Notes: generated by a model from the sequence alone, not told the origin. A stretch of DNA of 64,000 bases from Pseudonocardia humida (GCF_023898865.1 NZ_JAGSOV010000062.1:57985-121984), one strand, 5' to 3'; numbered from the stretch's first letter, positions 52,944 through 61,932 are shown. Numbers and translations are program-made.

Positions 52944-54152
52944 GTGGCGCGACGGGCGTTGGGACGGCGGTTCGGGTGGTTGTGGGCGGCCTACGCGGCG
53001 AGCGCCGCGGGCACCGGGCTCGCGTTCGACGCGCTTCCGCTGATCGCGATCCTGGTGCTGCACGCCGGCCCGGCGCAGGTGGCGGCGCTGGCCGCGGTGG
53101 GACGGGCGGCCGGGGCGGTGCTGGCGCTGCCGCTGGGACCGTGGGTGGAGTTCCACCGCAAGCGCCCGGTCATGGTGGCGATGGACCTCGTCCGGTGCGC
53201 GGCGCTGCTGAGCGTGCCCGCCGCGTTCCTGCTCGGCCGGCTGGGCTTCGCCCAGCTGCTGGTCGTCGCGGTGGTCGCCACCGCGGCCGAGCACGCGTTC
53301 CGGGCGGCCGCTGGCGCGTACCTCAAGGCGCTGGTGGCCCCGGCCGACCTGCTGGTGGCCAACGCCCGGTTCGAGGCCACGACGTGGACCACCACCGCGC
53401 TCGGCCCGCCGCTGGGCGGGGCCGCGATCGGGCTGTTCGGCCCGATGACCACCGTGCTCGCCAATGCGGCCGGCTTCCTGCTCTCGGCGGCGGGGATCCG
53501 GGCGATCGGCGGCCGGGAGCCGCGCCCGGCGCGCACCGGCGCCACCCGGATGCGCGCCGCCGACCTGCTCGACGGGTGGCGCCACCTGCTCTCCGACCCG
53601 GTGCTGCGGCCGCTGTTCCTGAACACGGTGCTGGTCAACGGCCTGGTCCTGGCCGCGGCGCCACCGCTGGCCGTGCTCATGCTGGGGCCGCTCGGGTTCG
53701 CGCCGTGGCAGTACGGCCTGGCGCTGGCCGGGCCGTGCCTCGGCGGCCTGCTCGGCGCCCGGCTGGCCGGCCCGCTGGTGGCCCGGTTCGGGCGGCACCG
53801 CGTGCTGCGCGCGGCCGGGACCCTGCGCGTGCTCTGGCCGGTCGGGCTGGCGTTCGTCGGTCCCGGCACGTCCGGGCTGCTGCTCGTCGTCGCGGTGGAG
53901 CTGGCCCTGATCACCTGCATCGGCGTGTACAACCCGGTGCTGGCCACCACCCGCCTCGAGCGCACTCCGACCGGCCTGGTCGCGCGCACGCTGGCCGCGT
54001 GGTCGGTCACCGGCGGCCTGGTCACCGCGGCCCTGACGGCGCTGTGCGGCCTGCTGGCCGAGGCGGTGGGCCCCCGGCAGGCGATCGCGGCCGCCGGCCT
54101 GGCGCTGCTCGCGACGCCGCTGCTGCTGCCGCGCGCCCGTCAGAGCGCGTAG
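52944..54152 (+). CDS. MFS transporter
   Basis: The 402-residue protein has about 12 membrane helices. The first loop has PLGPWVEFHRKRPVMVAMD, the MFS motif A region, and its C-terminal half has LLGARLAGPLVARFGRHR. It resembles the drug/macrolide efflux subgroup (like MefA). GTG 52944 is chosen as a plausible start before the first helix; there is no strong RBS. Its 3-prime end overlaps the DUF3224 gene on the opposite strand by 13 bp. Confidence 0.8.
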   Translation: MARRALGRRFGWLWAAYAASAAGTGLAFDALPLIAILVLHAGPAQVAALAAVGRAAGAVLALPLGPWVEFHRKRPVMVAMDLVRCAALLSVPAAFLLGRLGFAQLLVVAVVATAAEHAFRAAAGAYLKALVAPADLLVANARFEATTWTTTALGPPLGGAAIGLFGPMTTVLANAAGFLLSAAGIRAIGGREPRPARTGATRMRAADLLDGWRHLLSDPVLRPLFLNTVLVNGLVLAAAPPLAVLMLGPLGFAPWQYGLALAGPCLGGLLGARLAGPLVARFGRHRVLRAAGTLRVLWPVGLAFVGPGTSGLLLVVAVELALITCIGVYNPVLATTRLERTPTGLVARTLAAWSVTGGLVTAALTALCGLLAEAVGPRQAIAAAGLALLATPLLLPRARQSA

Positions 54153-54526
54153 TCGAAGGTGTAGGTGTGCTCGCCGTCGACCATGGCGATCGTCATCGTC
54201 CCGGTGAGCCCGGTCAGCTCACCGGTGCCCGAGTTCGGCACCACGTCGACCAGCATGTCGCCCCCGCCGCCCGCCATCAGCGCCGAGTGCCGCAGCAGGA
54301 AGCCGCCCTTGCGGCCGTCGACCGCGGCGGTGACCCGCTCGATGGCCACGTAGGTCGCGGTGCCCTCCCCGGCGAAGCCCTGCAGCAGCTCGGTGGCGCT
54401 CTCGCCGGTGATCCCGCCCTGGAAGGACTTGGTGTTGCGGGCCCGCACGCGCCTGGTGCCGTCGGCCTCGTCGATGACCTCCTCGTCCCAGGAGGTGAGG
54501 TCGAAGCGCCCGGTGGTCGTCGTCAT
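54140..54526 (-). CDS. DUF3224 family protein
   Basis: The 128-residue protein has the DUF3224 pattern: GRFDLTSWDEEVIDE, ARNTKSFQGGITGES, FLLRHSALMAGG and a SGTGELTGLTGTMTIAM strand. Function is unknown; members look like calycin/lipocalin-type beta barrels. ATG 54526 overlaps the stop of the upstream SRPBCC gene by 4 bp, so the two are co-translated. Confidence 0.85.
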   Translation of the reverse strand: MTTTTGRFDLTSWDEEVIDEADGTRRVRARNTKSFQGGITGESATELLQGFAGEGTATYVAIERVTAAVDGRKGGFLLRHSALMAGGGGDMLVDVVPNSGTGELTGLTGTMTIAMVDGEHTYTFDYAL

Positions 54527-55503
54527 GCGCCCATCCTCGACGCCGTCGGACGGTAGGTATTGGACGAACGCGACAGCCGCCGCGCCGCCCGGGTGAGCAT
54601 CCCCCGCACGACCACCGGGTGGATCGGGCGCACGAGGGCGAAGTAGGCCCGGCCGCGCCGGTTGCGCAGCCGCACGACCGTGCTGAGCACGACGCGGTCG
54701 GGCTCGCGGCGCACGCTCGCCCGGAAGTCCAGGTGCCCGGCGTCGGTGCCGAGCAGCACCTCGTCGTCGGTGCGGTCGAGGGTCGCGAAGGCCGACTCGT
54801 CGCCGCGATCGATGCCGACCAGGCCGACCAGCGCCCGGCGCACCCCCATCAGCGCGGCGACCCACGCCGGTGGGTCGCGGAAGACGGCGTCGGCCCAGGC
54901 CTGCGGGTCGTCGGGCAGGCCGGGGCGGGCCGCGACGGCGAACGCGTCGGCGAAGTCGACCCGCGGCAGGGCGCCGTCCAGCAGACCGCCGGGCCGGACC
55001 TCCGCCTCCCGCGCCCTGGCGTCCTCGGCGAGGACCGCGCGCAGCACCCGCACCCAGGGCGACCAGCGCGCGGGCCGGGCCGGGCCGGTGCCGGCAGCCC
55101 GCTCGGCCCGGTCGAGCAGGTCCTCCAGCACCGCGTCGTGCAGCCACCGCACGACCAGCGGCCACAGCAGCACCATCGGCCCGGTCAACCGCCCCTCGGC
55201 CACGTGCCGCAGGACCGAGCCGGACCCCCCGTCCGGCTCGATCGAGAACGCGTGCATGCCGTCGAAGCCCGTGCCGGGCTCGAAGGCGAACTCGACGCGG
55301 CGCCCGGGCTCGTGCCCGGTGACCCGGTAGCGGATCCGGCCGTGCCCGCCCGCCGCGCCGACCGCGAGCGGCCCGTCGAGGACCATCGGCTCCCACCGGG
55401 GGCTGGGCCAGAGCGCGTCCCGCGGCCCGCCGAGGCGCTCCAGCAGCGGCGCCAGCTCCCCCGGCGGCACCGGCAGCCGCCGCTCGTGCACGTTCCGGAC
55501 CAT
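54523..55503 (-). CDS. DUF2867-type SRPBCC protein
   Basis: The 326-residue protein has the DUF2867 features (RLGGPRDALWPSPRWEP, GTGFDGMHAFSIEPD), which are often the C-terminal part of NAD-dependent SDR proteins but here occur without the Rossmann half. A second half (about residues 190-300) resembles another DUF2867-like repeat. It forms an operon with DUF3224 through an ATGA overlap. GGAGG lies 8 nt before ATG 55503. It is divergent from the TetR gene and probably its target. Confidence 0.75.
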   Translation of the reverse strand: MVRNVHERRLPVPPGELAPLLERLGGPRDALWPSPRWEPMVLDGPLAVGAAGGHGRIRYRVTGHEPGRRVEFAFEPGTGFDGMHAFSIEPDGGSGSVLRHVAEGRLTGPMVLLWPLVVRWLHDAVLEDLLDRAERAAGTGPARPARWSPWVRVLRAVLAEDARAREAEVRPGGLLDGALPRVDFADAFAVAARPGLPDDPQAWADAVFRDPPAWVAALMGVRRALVGLVGIDRGDESAFATLDRTDDEVLLGTDAGHLDFRASVRREPDRVVLSTVVRLRNRRGRAYFALVRPIHPVVVRGMLTRAARRLSRSSNTYRPTASRMGA

Positions 55504-55514
55504 GTCCCCCGCCT

Positions 55515-55555
55515 CCGTACGCCACCGTATGGCTAGACCGTACGGTAGCGTACGG
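55515..55555. promoter_or_regulatory. Two palindromic operators between the SRPBCC and TetR genes
   Basis: CCGTACGCCACCGTATGG (55515-55532) and CCGTACGGTAGCGTACGG (55538-55555) are each near-perfect 18-bp inverted repeats, starts 23 bp apart. They lie in the 54-bp gap between the divergent genes and cover both start regions. This is the expected operator of the neighbouring TetR protein. Confidence 0.7.
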
Positions 55556-55557
55556 AA

Positions 55558-56148
55558 GTGGCGGAGCGGAAGCGGCTGAGCGCGCGGGACTGGGTCGACG
55601 CCGCGGTGGCCGCGTTGGGCGAGGGCGGCGTCGCCGCGGTGGCCGTGGAGCCGCTGGCCACCCGGCTCGGCACCACCAAGGGCAGCTTCTACTGGCACTT
55701 CGCCAACCGCGACGCGCTGCTGACCGCGGCGCTGGAGTCCTGGGAGCGCACCGACACCGAGGAGGTCATCGCGCTCGTCGCGGCCGAGCCCGACCCGCGC
55801 ACCCGGCTGCACACGCTGCTGACGCTCGCCGTCGGCGGTCGCCACGACGATCACGGGGAGCAGCCCGGCGGCCGGGTCGAGCTGGCCCTGCTGGCCACCC
55901 GCGACCACCCGCTCGTCGCCCCGGTGCTGGCCAGGGTGACCGCGCGGCGGATCGACTACCTCGCCCAGCTCTTCGCCCGGATGGGCCTGCCGCCCTCCGA
56001 CGCCCGCCACCGCGGCCTGCTCGCCTACTCCGCCTACCTGGGGCACGCCCAGCTCACCCAGGCCACCCCCGACGCCGTCCCCACCGGCGCCGACCTGGCC
56101 GCCTACATCGACGCCACGATCACCCGGCTGACCGGCGACCGCGGCTGA
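55558..56148 (+). CDS. TetR-family regulator
   Basis: The 196-residue protein has a TetR HTH (WVDAAVAALGEGGVAAVAVEPLATRLGTTKGSFYWHFANR region, near residues 12-50, with the SFYWHF recognition helix). GTG 55558 follows the second palindromic operator directly, so the message is likely leaderless. It probably represses the divergent SRPBCC-DUF3224 operon and itself. Confidence 0.88.
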   Translation: MAERKRLSARDWVDAAVAALGEGGVAAVAVEPLATRLGTTKGSFYWHFANRDALLTAALESWERTDTEEVIALVAAEPDPRTRLHTLLTLAVGGRHDDHGEQPGGRVELALLATRDHPLVAPVLARVTARRIDYLAQLFARMGLPPSDARHRGLLAYSAYLGHAQLTQATPDAVPTGADLAAYIDATITRLTGDRG

Positions 56149-56151
56149 GGC

Positions 56152-56907
56152 TCACTTCCGGCCGGTCGCCGCGGCGAGGTAGGCGGCGGTCCAGCCGTCG
56201 GTGACCCGGCGGACCCACAGCTCGGCCACGCCCGGCGCCTCGTCGGCGTAGCCGTCCATCCGCTCGACGTGCTCGCGGCGCAGCTGGGCCTTGGTCATCG
56301 CGAACGTGTCCGGGGGCACGCCGGTGGCCAGCGCACGAGCCTCGGCGACCGCCCGGTCGAGCAGGTCGCCCGCCGGCACGATCTCGTCCACCAGCCCGAA
56401 CCCGACGGCGTCGGCCGCCGCGTGGGTCTTCGCGCCGATCACCAGCCGGCGGGCCACCTGGTCGCCCACGGCGTGCCGGACGACCTCGATCGGCACCCGC
56501 GGGAACGGCACCCCGACCACGATCTCCGGGATCCCGACCCGGCCGGGCCCGTCGGTCATCAGGACGCGGTCGGCCGCCGCGGCCAGCACCGCGCCACCGG
56601 CGATGGCGTGCCCGTTGACCGCCGCCACCACCGGCTTGCCCAGCTCGAACGGCGTGCGCAGGGCGGCGTCGAGGGCGGGCAGGAACCGCCGCACGTACTC
56701 CTCGCCACCGTCGAGCAGGCGGCGCAGGTCGACCCCGGCCGAGAACGACCGCCCCGCCCCGGTGAGCACGACGGCGACGGCCGGGTCGGCGGCCAGCGCC
56801 CCGAACGCGTCGGCGATCGCCTCGCACAGCTCCAGGTCCATCGCGTTCACCGGGCCGTGGGCCAGCCGCAGCACCGCGACCCCGTCGACGTCCTCGCGCT
56901 CGATCAT
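56152..56907 (-). CDS. Enoyl-CoA hydratase/isomerase
   Basis: The 251-residue protein has the crotonase fold markers: AHGPVNAMDL at the N-terminus, GAGRSFSAGVDL, NGHAIAGGAVLAAAAD and GIPEIVVGVPFP with the second catalytic acid. It likely hydrates or isomerises enoyl-CoA; the exact substrate is unknown. It converges with the TetR gene with 3 bp between stops. Confidence 0.88.
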   Translation of the reverse strand: MIEREDVDGVAVLRLAHGPVNAMDLELCEAIADAFGALAADPAVAVVLTGAGRSFSAGVDLRRLLDGGEEYVRRFLPALDAALRTPFELGKPVVAAVNGHAIAGGAVLAAAADRVLMTDGPGRVGIPEIVVGVPFPRVPIEVVRHAVGDQVARRLVIGAKTHAAADAVGFGLVDEIVPAGDLLDRAVAEARALATGVPPDTFAMTKAQLRREHVERMDGYADEAPGVAELWVRRVTDGWTAAYLAAATGRK

Positions 56908-57025
56908 GACCGGAACCTACGGGCCGCCCCGCGCCGGGACCAGGATGTCGTTCGTCCCACCGCGGAGCCCGCGGGCATGGAAAGCTCAGCGCCGGACGCG
57001 TGTCGAGGGAGCCAGGAGTCGCAGA

Positions 57026-58111
57026 ATGTCGCAGCAGGTACGCGGGGTGGTCGCCCACAAGAAGGGTGAGCCGGTATCCGTCGAGACGATCATCGTGCCG
57101 GACCCGGGGCCCGGGGAGGCCGTGGTGCAGGTGCAGGCCTGCGGGGTCTGCCACACCGACCTGCACTACCGCGAGGGCGGCATCAACGACGAGTTCCCGT
57201 TCCTGCTCGGCCACGAGGCCGCCGGGATCGTCGAGTCGGTCGGCGAGGGCGTCACCGACGTCGCGCCCGGCGACTTCGTCATCCTCAACTGGCGCGCGGT
57301 CGACGGCACCTGCCGGGCGTGTCGCCGCGGCGAGCCCTGGTACTGCTTCAACACCCACAACGCCGCGCAGAAGATGACCCTGGAGTCGGGCCGGGAGCTC
57401 AGCCCGGCCCTGGGCATCGGCGCCTTCATCGAGAAGACGCTGGTGCACTCGGGGCAGTGCACGAAGGTGAACCCTGCGGTCAAGCCGGAGATCGCCGGGC
57501 TGCTCGGCTGCGGGGTCATGGCCGGCATCGGCGCGGCCATCAACACCGGCGGCGTCGGGCGCGGCGACTCGATCGCGGTCATCGGCTGCGGCGGCGTCGG
57601 CGACGCGGCCATCGCCGGCGCCCGGCTCGCCGGCGCGTCCACGATCATCGCCATCGACGTGGACGACCGGAAGCTGGAGTGGGCCAGGGAGTTCGGCGCC
57701 AACCACACCGTCAACTCCCGCGAGCAGGACGTCGTCGAGGCCGTGCAGGCCCTCACCGACGGCAACGGCGCCAACGTCGTGGTCGACGCGGTGGGCCGCC
57801 CGGAGACGTTCAAGCAGGCCTTCTACGCCCGCGACCTGGCCGGCACCGTCGTCCTGGTCGGCGTGCCCACCCCCGACATGACCGTCGAGCTGCCGCTGAT
57901 CGACGTCTTCGGCCGCGGCGGGGCCACCAAGTCGTCCTGGTACGGCGACTGCCTGCCCAGCCGCGACTTCCCGATGCTGGTCGACCTGCACCTGCAGGGC
58001 AGGCTGCCGCTGGAGAAGTTCGTCTCCGAGACCATCGCGCTCGACGGCGTCGAGGCCGCATTCGAGAAGATGCACCGCGGCGAGGTGCTGCGCTCGGTGG
58101 TGCTGCTGTGA
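57026..58111 (+). CDS. mscR: Mycothiol-dependent formaldehyde dehydrogenase / nitrosomycothiol reductase
   Basis: The 361-residue zinc alcohol dehydrogenase has catalytic zinc ligands in CGVCHTDLHY and GHEAAG, structural zinc Cys in CRACRRGEPWYC, and the dinucleotide loop VIGCGGVGDAAI. Its sequence follows the actinobacterial S-(hydroxymethyl)mycothiol dehydrogenase group, which oxidises formaldehyde adducts and reduces S-nitrosomycothiol. ATG 57026 has AGGAG 7 nt upstream. It is coupled to the MBL gene by a GTGA overlap. Confidence 0.88.
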   Translation: MSQQVRGVVAHKKGEPVSVETIIVPDPGPGEAVVQVQACGVCHTDLHYREGGINDEFPFLLGHEAAGIVESVGEGVTDVAPGDFVILNWRAVDGTCRACRRGEPWYCFNTHNAAQKMTLESGRELSPALGIGAFIEKTLVHSGQCTKVNPAVKPEIAGLLGCGVMAGIGAAINTGGVGRGDSIAVIGCGGVGDAAIAGARLAGASTIIAIDVDDRKLEWAREFGANHTVNSREQDVVEAVQALTDGNGANVVVDAVGRPETFKQAFYARDLAGTVVLVGVPTPDMTVELPLIDVFGRGGATKSSWYGDCLPSRDFPMLVDLHLQGRLPLEKFVSETIALDGVEAAFEKMHRGEVLRSVVLL

Positions 58112-58743
58112 CCCCGTCCGGACCCGTCGACCACGTCGTCACCTCGGGCACGTTCTCGCTCGACGGCGGCACCTGGGACGTCGACAACAACGTGTGGATC
58201 GTCGGCAACGCCGACGAGGTCGTCGTCATCGACGCCGCCCACGACGAGCTGGCCATCGAGCGGGCCGTCGGCGGGCGCCGCGTCGTGGCCGTGGTGTGCA
58301 CCCACGCCCACGACGACCACGTCAACCGCGCCCCCGCCCTGGCCGACCGGGTCTCCGCGCCGATCCTGCTGAACCCGGCCGAGCGGCAGCTCTGGGAGAT
58401 GACCCACCCGAACCGCGCGCCCGACCGCGAACTGGCCGACGGCGAGGTGCTGACGGTCGGCGGGATCGACCTGCGGGTGATCACCACCCCCGGCCACTCC
58501 CCCGGCTCGACCTGCCTCTACGCCCCGGAGCTGGGCACGGTCTTCACCGGCGACACCCTGTTCCAGGGCGGGCCGGGCGCGACCGGCCGGTCGTTCTCCA
58601 GCTTCGAGGAGATCATCGACTCGATCCGGGAGAAGCTGCTGGCGCTGCCGGGCGACACGCTGGTCCGCACGGGCCACGGCGACTCGACGAAGATCGGCGA
58701 CGAGGCCCCGCACCTGGAGGAGTGGATCGCCCGGGGCCACTAG
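58108..58743 (+). CDS. Metallo-beta-lactamase-fold hydrolase coupled to mscR
   Basis: The 211-residue protein has the dinuclear-metal motif THAHDDHVN, then PGHSPGST, FTGDTLF and a GHGDST end. It sits directly after mscR with a 4-bp overlap, the arrangement seen with mscR in other actinobacteria, and may hydrolyse S-formylmycothiol or a related thioester. That role is inferred from the neighbour. Confidence 0.87.
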   Translation: MTPSGPVDHVVTSGTFSLDGGTWDVDNNVWIVGNADEVVVIDAAHDELAIERAVGGRRVVAVVCTHAHDDHVNRAPALADRVSAPILLNPAERQLWEMTHPNRAPDRELADGEVLTVGGIDLRVITTPGHSPGSTCLYAPELGTVFTGDTLFQGGPGATGRSFSSFEEIIDSIREKLLALPGDTLVRTGHGDSTKIGDEAPHLEEWIARGH

Positions 58744-58757
58744 CCCTCCGCCCCCCC

Positions 58758-58795
58758 CCACCCCCGCGGGCGCCCCGCCCCCCCCCCGGGGGTGG
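58758..58795. terminator. C-rich hairpin between convergent genes
   Basis: Arms 58758-58766 and 58787-58795 pair perfectly (9 bp) across a 20-nt loop that is mostly C. It follows the MBL gene and lies downstream of the convergent MFS gene. Confidence 0.5.
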
Positions 58796-58815
58796 GTCGT
58801 GGGTCGCGCGTCCGG

Positions 58816-60060
58816 TCAGGTCGTTCTCGGCCGCGGGACCAGGCCGGTGCCGAGGCAGACCACCGCGGCCACGCCGAACGCGACCCGGAACCCGAACGGG
58901 TCGGCCAGCGCGCCGAGCCCGACGGCCCCCACGCCCGTGCCGCCGTCGAAGGCGATGTTCCAGGCGGCGCTGGCCGCGCCGTAGCGGGCGGGGCCGTAGA
59001 CGGCGAACAGGGTGGTCAGCGAGTCGTTCTGGACGGCGCCGAACCCGACCCCCACCAGCGTCGCCCCGACCAGCACGCCGACGGAGCCGGTGTCGAGCAG
59101 CACCGCGGCGAGGCCGGTGCCCAGGGCGGTGAGCAGGGTGGCCGGGCCCAGGACGCGCCCGCCGATGCCGAAGCGGTCGACGAGCAGGCCGGCCCCGACC
59201 CGTCCCACCAGACCACCGGCCGCCATCACCAGCAGGGCCGCCGCGGCCGGCGCGCCGGAGCCGGGCACGGCCAGCGGCAGGAACGTGACCAGCCCGCCCT
59301 GGGCCAGCGAGCACACCACCATCGCCAGCAGCGGCCGGACCCCCGCCCGCAACCCGCCCCCGGCCCCCTCGCCCGCGGCCCCTGCGGCCCCTGCGGCCTC
59401 GGCGACGTCAGGAAAGCCACCATCAGGACGCGGGACGTCCTGATGGTGGCTTTCCTGACCGTGGGTGGCGGGGGTGAGGGAGCGGGCCGGGACGCGGATG
59501 AACGGGACGAGCAGCGCCCCGAGCACCGGCGCCACCCCGCCGGCCACGAACACCGGCAGGAACCCCAGCCGCTCGACGGCCGCCACCCCGATGGCCAGCA
59601 GCACCAGCTGCGGCGCCCCGACGGCGATCCCGTACCAGCCGGTCGCGCGGCCGTGCTGGTGCGGCGGCACGAGCTCGGCGACCAGCGCCGCCCCGACCAC
59701 CGTGACCAGCCCGAAGCCCACCCCGCGCAGCGCGGACACCGCGATCACCGGCCCGGCCGCGGCGGACAGCGCGAACAGCGGGGCCGGGCCGCCCAGCAGC
59801 AGCAGTCCGACGCCGAGGACCCAGCGGTGCCCGATCCGGTGCAGCAGCCAGGGCACGGCGAGCTGGGTGAGGACGGTGCTGAGCATCAGCGCGCCGGTCG
59901 TGACGCCGGCGCCGAGCGCTCCGGCGCCACCGCGCGCGGCCCAGAGCGGGACGACGGGCAGCAGCAGCGCGTAGCCGCCGAATCCGAGGACCGTCGCGCC
60001 GAGCGTCAGCCGGAAGGGCGCGCCACGGACGCCCCCCGCGGTGCCCGGCGGAGGCAGCAC
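58816..60060 (-). CDS. MFS transporter with a palindromic repeat inserted in its central loop
   Basis: The 414-residue protein has 12 predicted helices, with the central loop around residues 195-225 carrying an odd stretch THGQESHHQDVPRPDGG. That stretch is encoded by a 53-bp palindrome of the same family as the intergenic copy at 32233-32289, in frame and without a stop. The family is drug-efflux-like. GTG 60060 is the start. It is divergent from the metal ABC operon. Confidence 0.85.
   Translation of the reverse strand: MLPPPGTAGGVRGAPFRLTLGATVLGFGGYALLLPVVPLWAARGGAGALGAGVTTGALMLSTVLTQLAVPWLLHRIGHRWVLGVGLLLLGGPAPLFALSAAAGPVIAVSALRGVGFGLVTVVGAALVAELVPPHQHGRATGWYGIAVGAPQLVLLAIGVAAVERLGFLPVFVAGGVAPVLGALLVPFIRVPARSLTPATHGQESHHQDVPRPDGGFPDVAEAAGAAGAAGEGAGGGLRAGVRPLLAMVVCSLAQGGLVTFLPLAVPGSGAPAAAALLVMAAGGLVGRVGAGLLVDRFGIGGRVLGPATLLTALGTGLAAVLLDTGSVGVLVGATLVGVGFGAVQNDSLTTLFAVYGPARYGAASAAWNIAFDGGTGVGAVGLGALADPFGFRVAFGVAAVVCLGTGLVPRPRTT
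59407..59459. repeat. Dispersed palindrome copy inside the MFS coding sequence
   Basis: Arms 59407-59430 and 59436-59459 (24 bp) are perfectly complementary with a 5-nt loop. The arm core matches the palindrome at 32233-32289 nearly exactly. It is inside the MFS gene at the loop between helices 6 and 7, where an insertion is tolerated. Confidence 0.9.
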
Positions 60061-60141
60061 GCCGACAGCGTAGATCAGCCGGTGGATCCGTATCGGATTG
60101 AGACGCCGCCGACAGGGAACTTCGACTAGCGTGCGGATCCT

Positions 60142-60179
60142 CTTAGTCTTAACTAAGCCCAGTGTTAGGGGAGACTAAA
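60142..60179 (+). promoter_or_regulatory. Two DtxR/MntR-like palindromes upstream of the metal ABC operon
   Basis: CTTAGTCTTAACTAAG (60142-60157) is a perfect inverted repeat with 6-bp arms. A second site, TTAG-6-CTAA (60165-60178), overlaps the RBS of the binding-protein gene. Both resemble boxes of DtxR-family metal regulators, which fits a manganese or iron operon. Confidence 0.6.
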
Positions 60180-60181
60180 TC

Positions 60182-61135
60182 GTGATGGGTCGGCGTCTGA
60201 CCGGACTCGTGCTGGCCGCCGTGCTGGCCGCGCTGGCCGCCTGCGCCGCCCCGCCGTCCAGCCGCGCCCCGGTCGTCGACCGGCCGGTCAAGGTCACCAC
60301 CACCACCAACTTCATCACCGACGCGGTCGCCCGGATCGGGGGCGAGCGGGTCGTCGTCACCGGGCTGATGGGGCCCGGGGTCGACCCGCACCTGTTCCGC
60401 GCCAGCGCCCGCGACGTGGCCACCCTGCGCGAGGCCGACCTGATCCTCTACGGCGGCCTGCAGCTGGAGGGCCGGATGGGCGAGCTGTTCGGCGAGCTGG
60501 CCGAGCGCCAGCCCACCCTGGCGATCACCAGCGACATCCCGCGCTCCGAGCTGCTGGCCCCGGCGCCGGGCACGGACGAGGAGTACGACCCGCACGTCTG
60601 GTTCGACGTCGGGCTGTGGGAGCGGGCCTGCCGCACGGTCGCCGCCGCGCTGACCGAGCGCGACCCCGCCCACGCCGCCGACTACCAGCGCAACCTCGAC
60701 GCCTACCTCGCCGAGCTGGACGCGCTCGACCGCGAGATCAGGGCGCTGATGGACAGCGTGCCGCCGCAGCGGCGGCTGCTGGTCACCTCGCACGACGCCT
60801 TCGAGTACTTCGGCCGCCGCTACGGCCTGGAGGTGGCCGGCATCCAGGGCATCTCCACCGCGGCCGAGGCCACCACCGCCGACGTCGAGCGGGTGGCCGC
60901 GCTGATCGCCGAGCACCGGGTGCCCGCGGTGTTCGTGGAGTCCAGCGTGCCCCGCCAGACGATCGACGCCCTGATCGCGTCGGCCGCGCAGCGCGGCGTC
61001 GCGGTCCGCGTCGGCGGCGAGCTGTTCACCGACGCCGCCGGCCGGCCCGGCACCCCCGAAGGCACCTACATCGGCATGTTGCGGGCGAACGCGCACTGGA
61101 TCGCGGCCGGCCTCAACGGCGAACCGGAAGGGTGA
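60182..61135 (+). CDS. Metal ABC transporter substrate-binding lipoprotein
   Basis: The 317-residue protein has a lipobox LAAC (Cys21) and a TroA/MntA-type cluster: TTTTNFITDAVARIGG, VDPHLFRASARD (metal His), DPHVWFDVG, TSHDAFEYFGRRYG and VFVESSVPRQTIDA. It probably delivers Mn or Zn to the permeases. GTG 60182 has GGGGAG 8 nt upstream; an ATG 1 codon later is almost equivalent. Confidence 0.9.
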   Translation: MMGRRLTGLVLAAVLAALAACAAPPSSRAPVVDRPVKVTTTTNFITDAVARIGGERVVVTGLMGPGVDPHLFRASARDVATLREADLILYGGLQLEGRMGELFGELAERQPTLAITSDIPRSELLAPAPGTDEEYDPHVWFDVGLWERACRTVAAALTERDPAHAADYQRNLDAYLAELDALDREIRALMDSVPPQRRLLVTSHDAFEYFGRRYGLEVAGIQGISTAAEATTADVERVAALIAEHRVPAVFVESSVPRQTIDALIASAAQRGVAVRVGGELFTDAAGRPGTPEGTYIGMLRANAHWIAAGLNGEPEG

Positions 61136-61140
61136 GGCAG

Positions 61141-61932
61141 ATGTTCATGACGTCGCCGCCAGTCAACGAGACGACGGGCACGGTCACCGACACCGCGATG
61201 GAGGTCCGCGGGCTGACCGTCTCCTACCGGTCCGCCCCGGTGCTCTGGGAGGTCGACGCCCACTTCCCGGCCGGACGGCTGTGCGCCGTGGTCGGCCCGA
61301 ACGGGGCGGGCAAGTCCACGCTGCTCAAGGCGGCGCTGGGGCTCGTGCCCAGCGACGCGGGCCAGGTCCTGATCGACGGCCAGGACGGGCGCGCGGGCCT
61401 CGACCGGGTCGCGTACGTGCCGCAGCGCGAGTCGGTCGACTGGGACTTCCCGATCACCGTGCGCGAGGTCGTGGAGATGGGCCGCTACCGGGCCACCGGC
61501 TGGTTCCGGCGGGTCTCCAAGGCCGACCGCGCCGTCGCCGCCGAGTGCCTCGACCGGGTCGGCATGGCCGGCTTCGGGCGCCGCCAGATCGGCCAGCTCT
61601 CCGGCGGGCAGCGCCAGCGGGTGTTCCTGGCCCGCGCGCTGGCCCAGCGGGCGCCGGTGCTGGTGATGGACGAGCCGTTCGCCGGCATCGACGCGCGCAC
61701 CCAGGCCGACCTGCTCGAACTGCTGCGCGCCATGCGCTCCGACGGCACCTCGGTGATCGTCGTGCACCACGACATGGCCCAGGTCCGGGCCTCGTTCGAC
61801 TGGACGCTGCTGCTGAACGTGCGGGCGCTGGGCTGCGGCCCGACCGCCGAGGTGCTGACGCCGGAGGCCGTGCGCGCCGCTTACGGCGTCCCCGGCACCG
61901 ACATCGACGCCGACGACGTGTGGAGCGGCTGA
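61141..61932 (+). CDS. Metal ABC transporter ATPase
   Basis: The 263-residue protein has Walker A GPNGAGKST, signature LSGGQRQR, Walker B LVMDEPFAGID and an H-loop VVHHD. The MGRYRATGWF segment is typical of manganese/zinc transport ATPases (MntB/ZnuC type). It starts 5 bp after the binding-protein gene. Confidence 0.93.
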   Translation: MFMTSPPVNETTGTVTDTAMEVRGLTVSYRSAPVLWEVDAHFPAGRLCAVVGPNGAGKSTLLKAALGLVPSDAGQVLIDGQDGRAGLDRVAYVPQRESVDWDFPITVREVVEMGRYRATGWFRRVSKADRAVAAECLDRVGMAGFGRRQIGQLSGGQRQRVFLARALAQRAPVLVMDEPFAGIDARTQADLLELLRAMRSDGTSVIVVHHDMAQVRASFDWTLLLNVRALGCGPTAEVLTPEAVRAAYGVPGTDIDADDVWSG

